Assembly (NCBI RefSeq): GCF_947242115.1
Contig: NC_074725.1
Location: forward strand, 31,036,036 to 31,100,035
Source: Biomphalaria glabrata
Taxonomy: Eukaryota; Mollusca; Gastropoda; Planorbidae
Length of the DNA: 64,000 nt
Reading direction: 5' to 3'
Shown: piece by piece, positions 1 through 12,400 of the stretch
How positions within the stretch are numbered: position 1 is the first letter of the stretch
Layout of the letters: each line of letters starts with the position of its first letter
Program-made: the position numbers and the translations under genes
The notes under the pieces: model-generated
What the model was told of the DNA's origin: nothing
Database searches by the model: none
The model's input: only the letters and a program-made list of their open reading frames with translations

Positions 1-380
1 GTAATGTTCATTGAAGTCTAACCTGAAGCACAAGAAACGCAAACTGGCGTCAGGGTGTGAGGCCACCATCTTCAAAAATCTGTTGACAGTGTCCTAAAAC
101 AGATGCAAAAAAACACATAAAAAAATTAAGAACAACCAAGATAAAAATACTTTAAAAAAAATCTTATTTTAAGTGTAGTTGTATGGATCAGTCATGTGAT
201 TAAATTTGTTATTGATCTAGACCAACAATAAACCTGCAATTAGAAATATTCTTTTGTTTAGCCCTAATTAATGCTTTTAGCTTTCTCAATAAGCTGTGAT
301 CCTAGCACTTGTCTGGACCAGTTGGGGGAAAGAAAAGAATATCTGGCTGGAATTTACCATAATTGGGTTTTAAAAGTTTT

Positions 381-414
<34 letters not shown>

Positions 415-3400
415 AAGTTAAAACTATTAGGGACATTTATTGTTATCTAGACAAAATACATAACTGATCCAAACTAATTGATACAATTACACTTAATATA
501 AGCTTTGCTGTTGTTTTTTTAAATGTGATTTTCATGTTTTTCTTGTTTGTCTTCAAATTAGCTTCACAAGCTCGACCCAATTCTATCTTCAAACAGTAGG
601 CATATACTTTACTAAACAGTCTTCACTAAACTAAATGTTGCCCTGGGAGGATAAACATTTTGTATCTAACGATGATGCCACAAGTTTTATAAACAATAAT
701 TTCATGGAGAGAGACACTAAATACTGTTTTGTAAACAGTATCTCTAGAATCATCATCAAACTCCAGGCTTGAGAAGTTCAAATCCTCTCTTACAAAAGCC
801 CTGGACAGAAACCCTGTTGTTTTACCTAGTACATACATGTCATCATACAGGTAGAGAATTTGTGGTTGCATGGACCTGTCGAGATGGAGATCAGCAAGGC
901 TGGAGCATTCAAAAGGAATATGAGACATGGTTTTCTCTTATTTTCTGCAGCAGGGCACAGTGAGTTGAAGTTTGGCCATAGCTGTGACAAATATGAGCCA
1001 ACAGGACAGTGACCTGTCCTGCACTGTGCCTTAATAGTTTGCTCAGGCCTGGACAGCCACCACCACAGGGAATTGTGGTCAGGGCACCTCAGGCGCTCCC
1101 AAACTCCGCAGGCTTTTTGGGACTTGTTTCAGAAATCAAACCACTTTTCCATTTCTATTTCTAGAATAGAATCCAAAAAATGTTTGTAAAATGTTTTTTT
1201 TACATGTTTTCATGTTTCAGATGTTCCTTCAGAGTTGAAGATCATTTACTTCTTAGTCCAAACCTCCTGCAGGACAACGGGGGATGGCAGGGTATGAACC
1301 CGAGATCATGGAGAAGTCCGAACGACAGTCCAGTGCACATAATGCACGACCAGGCAGCCATAATAGTTTGATGGTATGATCATATGAAGCGACTTTTATA
1401 GGCAAAGCTATATAGGCTTACTAATTTAACCCTTTAAAGGTGGAGAGATGGAAGTACACCTGAGGGAAATGCATTAATTTGAAAAGATTATGCAGGGGGA
1501 AAAAATGAATTTCAAGAACAAAACAAAATGGTTCATTGTTAGATCAAATTTCAGACCACTGGTGTAAATATCTATAATGTGTTGTTGCAGTGCATCACCT
1601 GATAGGCTGAAGACACTACTTGCAGCTTGGCTCGAGTGGATGGTATGATGGCTGTCAAGAAGCTGTTCCTCCTAGATTTCTCTGCTCTCTCTATTTCATC
1701 ATTTGTTTCCCACTCCCCCTATGCAACAAAGAAACAAAAAAAACTGTATCAGTGAAAATGATCCATTAAAAAAACATACAGTAGTTGTAACATTTCAATA
1801 TCACTTAAAATACAGATATCAATAGGGTGACAACTCTATTCTTGCACTGGATAATATTTCAGTAGAACCACATTATTCACCCGAGGCCAATCGTTTTAGT
1901 AGGCCTCAACAATGACCTGCGACATCGCAACCTGTGGATAGTGGGAGACCAATAGCTTGTGGCCATGTCACAGGTCTGACATGGCCACAAGCTATTGGTC
2001 TCCACTGCCCCACGACATTGCAGGTCAGTGTTCAGACTTCCTATGATGATTAGTCTTGATTCAATTGACTATGGTGATGTTCAAATATAATTTATTTTTT
2101 TTGCAAGATGTTTTTGTTTGCAAAATTTCCAGACTGCTTTATATTAGTGATCTAGAAATTCCTGAGTTTATTGGTTAGACATGAGCTATATTAATACATT
2201 CACTTTAAATCCAGTTAATGAGATCACTGGCTAATTACACCCAGTCTTTTATAGGGACAGAATCCTTAAGTACCATAACAAATCCCATTAAACAGTCTAA
2301 TCCGCTTAATCAGACCAGCTGGTAATTAGGATAAAAACAATCACGTCCCAATTTTGTCCAGATAACTAAATTTCTCTCTCTATATATATATATACATTTA
2401 CATATAAACAAGCCGTTTATGACACGCTGGTATAGTCTGGGTATTACTGATCTAATGGAATGTTCCCTTCACATTTTTTAAATTTTGCCACGAAAAAAAA
2501 AAAAACCAGTGTGAAAATGGGTTTACCCATTCAGCCAACATATACATATCCAGTATAAAATACTGAGAAAACCAGATTTGTTAAAAAGTTTTGTTCTTTA
2601 ATTGAGATACAATTAGGTACTTTTTGTCTATTTTTAGGGCCCTCCGGTTGTGGTAGGGACATTAAACATACAATATAATCTCTGCCATGATCTAAGGAAC
2701 ATTTATTCCAAGTTAGAAGCTATAAGAAAACAAAGCTCTAATTTGTACCTTGCGGGTCCTTTCCTTTTTAGATTTATCAAATGCTTCCCTGGTGAAAACT
2801 TCTGATGTTGCTGCCTCAAAGAAAACTCCCTGGGCAGTTTCAAATTCAATGATCAGGTCAAACAAAGTCCTCAACAACTGGAGAATCTCCTGTAAAAACA
2901 CATACCATTAAAAGTTTTTTTTTTACATAAAATGAGAACTAGCAGATGTGGGACCCAGGAACCGACCTAAATAATATTTTTTTCAATCCTAGCCACAGGT
3001 CACTATTAAAACTTTGGCAAAATTAAAAACACCACCAGAAAAAAAGAACCCAAAATTAAAAAAAAAAAATCAGTTTGAGAAACACTGATTAAAACAATAT
3101 TTTTTTTTATCCTTTCTGAATCAAATCACTTCACACAAACATCCTATCCATTTAAAAAACTGGGAGTTGTTTCACTTTAAAGCTAATTTCTGATATAAGA
3201 AACAAATCAAATAGTTTTTTGAAGAAAAGGTAGATAATTTTTATTGGTCCAATAAAATGGAAATTCAGTATCGAGGAGTTCCTCTTAACTGCCAGCTTAG
3301 CAGTTTTCTGTAACATTTATTCTCAAAGGCTTGAAATCTTTTTTATTATATCTAGTCTAGCCGAAGGGACAAAGTAATAATGGTGAAACTTTGGATTCAA

Positions 3401-6400
3401 GTCTCGGTACATAAACTGCTGCGTTGCAGTATTAAAGCTTCAGAAGACAACCTGGATGAAAAATCAGGAATGAAGCTTCTAAGGTATTTGGAGCATCAAC
3501 TATGACATATGAAGTATTAGTCAAGACAGAGGCTATAAGCCTTTAGCCGTAAGCACAAAATGGGTAGCTAATATCAGGTTGGGTATCACTGAGACCAGGT
3601 ATTAACTCTTTCTCTCCTAAATAACGATATCAATGTTGATTCCACCAGAATTTGTTAAATAATTGTGGAGAAAAAGAGTTAAATAAAAAAAAAACAAGTG
3701 AAATAAACCTAAACTTTACTTGTGATTGAAAATCAATCAAAACATATGTGCCAAATGGAATGTGTGAGTGTTTTCAAGGTGGTGATGAAGAAAGAGAGCA
3801 TTAACCCTTAAAGTGCTGAACTGTTTTACAATAAGTGCATACACAATTCTGATGTTTAGAGGCTAAACTACCACACGCGCTTAAAGGGTTAATTATTAGT
3901 CTTGTAGAATGATGCAAGATAATCAGATCTCTCATAATCTATGTTAAGAACCAGAGACAACCCAAAGAAGTGAGAATGTAAGGATATAATTTTATAGTGA
4001 GATTTATTTAAATATCAATTTATTTAATTTAATCTCAAATCGAATTTGTGTATATTTTAATAAAAGTTCTATTTATTTGTTTTCATAAAAGAAATTATTT
4101 AGGTTATTTCAAGTTTTATAATTTAAAATATTATTTTATACCTACATCGGTTTAGTGGTTTACTAGCAACCTGGTGCTTTAGTCAACAACTGATCAACAA
4201 CACAAAAGTTATCTTAAACTCAATACTTGCCCTGGATTTCTCATTCAGCAAACATCGGCTGAGAACTGTGTCCAGAAACACTTGATGGGCTGCTATGATG
4301 TAGTCCAGATCTTTGGCTTCATACACTTTAGTCAGTAGTTCATCCCAGGCACACTCCAGGACCTGGCCAAATGTTGAGAAACATATACTAATAACAATGT
4401 AAGTACTAATAATTTATTACTATCACAAAAGAAAAGTATTTTGACAAAACATAATTTAGAAACATGGTGTCTAAGTGCTCTAAGTGTTTGGCTCTTGAAC
4501 TGTTGGGTCTGAGTTTGAATCTTGGTCAGTGCTGCCATTAATGTCTTTTTATTTGGATTATCCAGAGTTATAAACCCACGGTTAACAAGAAACATGTAGC
4601 CAGCACAATGACCAACTACCTTTACTTTTCCCCAACTAATGTCAGGTATCCATTAAAGTTAAGTGGACTCAGAGGTGCCCTAAAGATCCCAAAATAAAAA
4701 ATCACAGGATTTGAACCCAGGACCCCCAGTTCTTTCAGGTGGTCAAAAAGAAGATTTTGATTTTTCTAAAGAAGATTTTGATCTAAAGAGACAATTTTGC
4801 TAGGCAAGTTTTAAATGCCCCGGTAAAAATCCTGTTTTCCATTGAAGATTTGTAAAAACTATTAATGTTTCTTATCTAGTCATAGTTACTAATTCCTGGT
4901 CAAAGACAAGCATAGTGTTATTCACTGTGCACAGACAATATCTGTAGATTGTAATCTTTGCTAAGCAAACTCAAAGATTTTTTTAGTCATTCATACGATT
5001 GATTCAATTTAGTTTGCACTGAAAGATCTGAAAAAGGAGTGATCCAAGTAATCAACTCATTTGGTGATTGTGAAGCAGGAGAGATGACAAAGGAGTGGAC
5101 TATCTTATGCTTCTTAAATCTCACTCAGAAAAGCAAGTGACCAAAGTAAATGTGCAAGAGTCAGCAATAGTGCCCCAATAACTCTGGCTGGAGGTTACGG
5201 AAAAGAAGAATAAATAATGGTAAAGAAGAATCCAAGATTTAGTCACAAACAGAAAATGCTCTGACCTCAAAGAGTCAGCAAACGTGCCCCAATAACTCTG
5301 GCTGGAGGTTACGGAAAAGAAGAGTAAATAATGGTAAAGAAGAATCCAAGATTTAGTCCCAAACAGGAAATGCTCTGACCTCAAAGAGTCAGCAAACGTG
5401 CCCCAATAACTCTGGCTGGAGGTTACGGAAAAGAAGAGTAAATAATGGTAAAGAAGAATCGAAGATTTAGTCCCAAACAGGAAATGCTCTGACCTCAAAG
5501 TTGATGTAGTACTGGACCTGCTTGATGAAGTGCACCATGGTACTTGTGATCATGTGACAAGTGTGCAGAATAGGGGACAGCTCCGGGATGGTCTTGAGCT
5601 GGCGTGCACTGCACATCTGATTCTTCCAGATCTGGGCCAGGACATACTCCATACGCTTGGCTCTCCACATGAAGTTGAACACACGCAGGTACATGACCTT
5701 ACATTCTGGTGTGAACACCTGTAAAGGAGAAGGACACGTCGCATGTAGGATGAGACTGAGTGCATTACATTTTTCTTTGTTATTAATGTAGGAAAGAGTT
5801 ACATTACTTCATACTTAGTTTTTTTAGTATGTTTATGATGACTGTTTGTCTGGATGACTCCAATCGACCTCTGTTGTGATTGGCTCTTCAATGTTTTGAT
5901 TTGCAAGAATGACCAGTGTGTAATGTGTATATAGAAGAAAGTAGCCCTGTAACTTTAAGAGGAAGCCATACTATTGACTAAAAAGTATGTTTGGTCTATT
6001 AACAGAAGTTCATGTAGCTGAAGAGTGTGTATGTGTGTATGTATGTATGTATGTGTGTATGTATGTATGTGTGTATGTATGTATGTATGTATGTATGTAT
6101 GTATGTATGTATGTATGTATGTATGTATGTATGTATGTATGTGTGTATGTGTGTATGTATGTATGTGTGTATGTATGTATGTGTGTATGTATGTATGTGT
6201 GTATGTATGTATAATCTATTTTTACAAAGGAACGAATCACCAGAAGTGAGTTAGTTGTCAAAAGTAGAGAGGATAGTGTGTGATATGCCGGAAAAGTTCA
6301 TTAAAGTTTATGTGTTTTGATTTAGTTATTTAGTTGTTTTATTCGTTAATTACAGCGGAACCTCGGGACACCTAGACTCATCCTGAAGGTAGTTGTCAGA

Positions 6401-9400
6401 GAATTATAAATAAATATATAATAGGAAAGCTGTAACAATGAGCCTTTTCCACTTTTAGAGGTAAAGTTAGTTGTATTTGTTTCCTCAAGATCTTTATTTG
6501 TTTGCTCTAATAAATATTAAACATATTCTTTCACGTGATAGCTGGATTTTTTAGAATTTTATTTAGTAGTATTGTTGATGTTCGTTAGAATTCATTACTG
6601 ATCTGCAGAGAACAGAAGAGCAGAGATTGTTCACCGGCAAAAACCAAAAGGCAGGCGCCCAAAAGGCAGACCACGACTACGGTGGCTTGATGACGTAGAG
6701 GCAATTCGAAAACCGTTAAAAGTACGGGCATGGAGATGTAAAGCACAGGATAGATCAGAATGGAGAGATGTGCTAAAGCAGGCCAGGGCCCTCAGTGGGC
6801 TGTAGCGGCACTGGGATGGATGATGATGGAACACAGTTTGGGAAAAAAACTGATGTAGGTCATTTATATATTAACCAATAGTTCAAGCTTCTTTGACTGT
6901 GGTGCCACAAGGGTTCAATATAGACTAAGGGTTAGGTGACGGCAAGAGTTCAAACAAATGTAAATAGTAGTTACAAATTGGCAGGTAAAGGCTATAGATT
7001 AGAACTGTAGCACAGCTGGAATAGAAAACATTCTATATTAGAATACAATGAAATACGTACAGTTCTGATTGGACCGTCCACTCTGTACTCCAGGCTAAAG
7101 ACATCCCAACCTGTGTCTCCTGGAGATACATCCAAGAGCCGGACATCCAACCTGCGCAGGATGTCGCTGCTGTCAAACTGAGCATTGGTGGCCCGAATGG
7201 CGATCTCCAAAATGCCAGAGAGATTGTGAAGATACAGATTGCCAGCTGGTTTGGCCAGGTCTTCTCTGAAAGTGAAAAAAAAAAAAAAAAGGGATAATCA
7301 TAAAGATAATTAAAAGTTAGATCGTAAATGGACGTCTACTTAAACATTAGGATCTAACTAGGATCTAAACTTACTCGAGCAAATCCATGAGGTGACGAAT
7401 GAAATCTCCCTGCCCTAGCAACAAATATCTTCTCATGGCCTGAAATACAAGAAAAATGTTTTAAAACTGTTGCTAATAGCAACAGAAGTTAAAAACATTC
7501 CCCTCATCACCAATCCTCATCACTGGGAGGGGGGGGGGTGTATGTGATTTGGACTAGAAGTTTTGATGGTCCCAGGTTCGAATCCTGCCATCCCCAGCTG
7601 TCCTGTGGGAGACTTGGGCTAGGTTGTAGTTATATTCAAATCTGTAGTAACACCCGAAACGTAAAACAGAAAAAAAAATTGTTCTAAGGATAAAACAGTG
7701 TTATTTAATATAATAGACAACCACTGATCTCTGACAATGCCCATACCTTGAGATGTTTTAAACACACAACCACTGGTCACTGACAATGTCCAAACCTAGA
7801 GATGTTTTAAACACACAACCACTGGTCACTGACAATGTCCATACCTTGAGATGTTTTAAACACACAACCACTGGTAACTGACAATGTCCATACCTTGAGA
7901 TGTTTTAAACACACAACCACTGGTCACAGACAATGTCCATACCTTTAGATGTTTTAAACACACAACCACTGGTAACTGACAATGCCCATACCTTGAGATG
8001 TTTTAAACACACAACCACTGGTCACTGACAATGTCCATACCTTGAGATGTTTTAAACACACAACCACTGGTCACTGACAATGTCCAAACCTTGAGATGTT
8101 TTAAACACACAACCACTGGTCACTGACAATGTCCAAACCTTGAGATGTTTTAAACACACAACCACTGGTCACTGACAATGTCCATACCTTGAGATATTTT
8201 AAACACACAACCACTGGTCACTGACAATGTCCATACCTTGAGATGTTTTAAACACACAACCACTGATCACTGACAATGTCCATTCCTTGAGATGTTTCAA
8301 ACACACAACCACTGGTCACTGATAATGTCCATTACTTGAGATGATTCAAACACACAACCACTGGTCAATGACAATGTTCATACCTTGAGATGTTCCAAGA
8401 ACTTGTATTTTGTCTGCAGCACATCCAACAAATGTTGTGAGGTCAATTCGTAGACTGAGTCTAACATTTTTTGAAAGTCCGAGTTCTGGTCTTGAGAAAA
8501 CATACTTGATGCTGGCAACAAACAAAACAACATTGACATTAATAATAATAATAATAATAAGTGCTAGAATGTTAACAAAATAAGATTGACATAAAGACTT
8601 ATGGGTAACTAAAACAAATCAAATAAGTTTGAAACAAAGTTGTTGATAAAATAAGATGAACTTAAAAGTAAAGTATAAGTTCCCCTTTCAGACCTTGTGG
8701 TCTATAGGGCAGATGATGCTAAGGCCATCTGTTTCTTTGGCCAAATGGTTAATGAGCAGGGTGTCATGTGGCCACCACAACGACCAACCGCCTTTAATTT
8801 TCACCAGCTGAAGTCAGGTACCCATTAGAGTTAGGTGGACTCAGGGTGCCCTGCGAATCCTGAAATTCAAAATCTCAAGTCTTCACAGTCTTCACCACTC
8901 AGCCACCGTGCAAACCCCAGATTGACATATAGACTTAACTCTTTCTCTCCGTAATTATTTCTCACATTCTAGTGGAATCAACGTTGGTATCGTCAGTTAG
9001 GAGAGAAAGAGTTAATGAAATAAGTTTGAAACAAAGACTTGCTAATAAAAATAAGAATGTTGGTCTTTGGTTGTTAAGGAAATATGTAAAATATATATGC
9101 TAGAGCTACACATATTAACTGACATTATGAAGTCTTACATAATACCTACCATGGTTTTTATTTCTGTTTTTTTTTTGGGCTACAAGCATCTCATAAATTC
9201 CAGACTACTATAAGTATTTGAAAATTCCCAACTCAATATAGTAAACACTAACAAAATAGCCAAGTAGGATATGAGGTGTATTAGCTGGTCATATAGTGAT
9301 CCAGGACTCTGCACTATGAATACAGTGTGATATGATACTCAGTAATGGTCACAGACATTGTGGAACCTTTCTGTGGAAGTAAGGGTGACTAGCTCCTAAT

Positions 9401-12400
9401 ACAAGCCTGTCTGTTGAGAAAAATTTTTCTCATTGATACAAATGATTATGGGATGCCTTGTCGCCCCGATTTCCCCCGTTTTACAAAGGTGTATTAGTGA
9501 TAGACCTTAAAAACTTTCATTGTAAACAAAATGTTATAGGTGGCACCTTTTGTGATGACTATTTTGGCTTGTGACAATCATCATCATGTTGTAACGCAAC
9601 ATTTATTTTCCTAATATAATTTAAAATGACTTAAAACCCTATATCATCCTGTAATTTACACATAATGGTGTAATCCCATTACCTTGAGTAAGATCCAAAT
9701 TCATTGCCACCTCTCGCCCTTTGGTCGGCGTCCTGTCCTCACAGACTTGCCGGAGAAAGTTGATGGACTTGCCAGTCAGAAGAATCTAATATTCAGGAGA
9801 CAAAAGTTTGTTAGACTTCAGCTCTTGTCAATTAAGGATAAGATAATATGTTCCTTAATCCTTGATTCTTTCAAGCACCATGGGATTATTTAGCCAATTC
9901 CCTTTATCTCAAAGTTACTTGAGCCAGGGCCGGCGTTGGATAGTTGGAGGCCCTAAGCAAAGTGAATTTGGAGGTCCCAAATGGAATTTAAAAAAAAAAC
10001 AGCAAAAAAAAAATAAAATAAAATTACTCTATTTGAGTTAGACTGGTAAAAAGAAATGTCATAGTGCTCTACTACTCATGAGATCTGATCAAAGTTTTTA
10101 TTTTTTTTGTCTACTTTTTTTTTTTACTCCTGTGCGAGGCCCCCAATAGGAAGGCCAGCCATGCCAGAGCTATTGCTTCTAAAACTACTTAATAAACTCT
10201 AGGACAAGGGGCAAAACTTAATCAAAATTAAACAATCAAGTTTGGATACTTAGAAAAATAATAATGCTCTCTGTTAATTTTTTTTTAGTTAAAGTAATAT
10301 AAGTCTCAAAATACACACTAAGCATCCTGGGATGTTAACAGTAATTTTGTAAGGACCACTGACAAGCAAACGTCTATCACGCTCTCACCCTGCTGGCCTG
10401 GTCCATTGTAATAAATGACGGAATCATAGTCTTCCTGAGGCTGTACTTGTCATGCCAGAGTTGGTCGTTCTTCACTTGGGGGTCAGAGGCCACAAAAAAC
10501 TTAAAAAAAAAGGTAAAAAAAAAATTAAATTAGAAAATAATTTTTTTTCAAGACTATAATTTTAGATGTAGTGAGAGTTATACTTGCTAAACTGATAGCT
10601 CTGAATTTAGTTGTATAACTTATCTAGAGTGGATGTGTATAAATACATGTGTGTGTATAAATATATATACCGAGGTCCAAGGTTCGAATCCTGGTGAAGG
10701 CTGAAGATTTTTAATTTCGGGCTCTTCTGGCGCCTCTGAGTCCACCCAGCCCTTATGGGTACCTGACATTAGTTAGGGAAAAGTAAAGGCGGTTTGTCTT
10801 TGTGCTGGCCACATGACACCCTCGTTAACCGTAGGCCACAGAAACAGATGACCTTTACGTCATCTGTCCTATAGACCACAAAGTCTGAAAGGGGAACTTT
10901 TTTTTTTTAATTGTATAACAAAAAATGTTACAGTAAAAGTTTAATTAAAATCTTGTAAAAGAAATAGATCAAAGTCTATGCAGTTAGATGTAGATCTAGA
11001 ATGAATAGAGAAAAAAAAATGTGTTAAGAAACATTTGACCTAAGTAACTAGTGTAAGACTAGATGTACACACTTGACTATTCATGTCTGTGTAACTAGTA
11101 TAAGACTAGATGCACACACTTGACTATTCATGTCTGTGTGTTATTTCCTCGCCTGACCACTCAACAAACCTGTATAACAAACACAGCTGCGCAATGTAAC
11201 AGCAGACTAAGCCCACACTGACCAGTTTGTTAAAATCAGTCAGACACATAGCCTATTAATTTTTTGAGCTGTGTGGATAAAAATGTTTTGTGTTTTTTTT
11301 TCCTTGAAAATTATCCTAATGCTTTTAGATCTATATTATAACTGTACCAATGACTATCATAGCCTATGGACTAGGCCTAGCTGTAACAGTAAGAATGAAG
11401 CCATGTAATTGGTTCGATCTAGATCAGCTTTCAGTATTGTTGAGGGGAGTCTGGTCGGCGTGATCTAAGAACAAAATCTCACATAATCCCATTTTTGTTA
11501 TATGTGAAGAACTTAGTGCCTAATTTATTAAATATACATGTTCCAAGCATCTCAATAAAAAAAATGGTTAAATTACATTTTTTTTACGCAGAATTTAAAT
11601 TTGTCCATAACTAAAATTTGAAAAACCATCAGAGTTTCCCTTTCAGAAAGTTTTCTTTAGAGCTATTATGGATAAAACAGCAGGTACTGTAGAGGTCACA
11701 GGCAAACAGCCACATTCACTTTCCTCATTAGCTGTTAGGTAGCAACAAGAGTTTTTTCCATTTCCCCAACTAATGTCAGGTACACTTCAGAGTTTGGTGA
11801 GCTCAGGCAACCTAAAAATCCTGAAATTCAAAATCCCATTCTTCAACGAGATTCAAACCCAGGACCCCAGGTTCGGAAGCCAAGCGCTTCACCACTCACT
11901 CACCACTCCCCCTCAGCTTTTTTCATAACCTAAGTAAAAATCTTTGTCACTTTCCCATTTCAAATCAAACACTTTCGGCACAACAATGAAAAAAAAAGTG
12001 TTCGACCAACTAATCCTATCAAAAAACAAAGTTACCTCATGATAAGCGTCGTCCAGCTCTCCGTCATACATCCACCTCAGCAAGGTGGCATAGATCGGCT
12101 GACTGACAAACGTAAGCAGGTGTGTAATCAAACTCTTGACAGAGGTGTCACCATGGTGGGTGTATGAGAAGATTGTCGAGGTCAAGGCTCCTCCTTTTTT
12201 ACCTGTAGGCATGGAAGAAATTATTTTTTTTTAGCAGTGTTAGTTTAATGAGACTATTATAAACTTATTGTGAGCTGATTATATACTCTGTCAAAGAAAC
12301 TTAGTCACTAGAATAATGCTTCACTAAAATAGCTTTGTTCACTAAAAGAGGTTTGTTCAATAAAAGAGATTTGTTAAACAAAAGATTTGTTAAACAAAAG

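Noticed and set aside
5121-5498. 125-residue minus-strand ORF with three internal repeats
   Set aside because: It is the translation of the 114-bp tandem repeat reading out of the real exon 19 boundary; the repetition is DNA-level, not a protein domain.
5987-6261. Several 74-83 residue ORFs of Cys-Met-Tyr-Val or Tyr-Ile-His-Thr repeats
   Set aside because: Products of the (GTAT)n microsatellite in all frames.
7744-8383. CRISPR-like array
   Set aside because: Units are contiguous without unique spacers, in a eukaryotic intron; it is a minisatellite. The same applies to 43803-45030.
10671-10700. tRNA genes suggested by B-box motifs in the SINEs
   Set aside because: They lack a full cloverleaf and share long common 3' bodies, so they are tRNA-derived SINEs.
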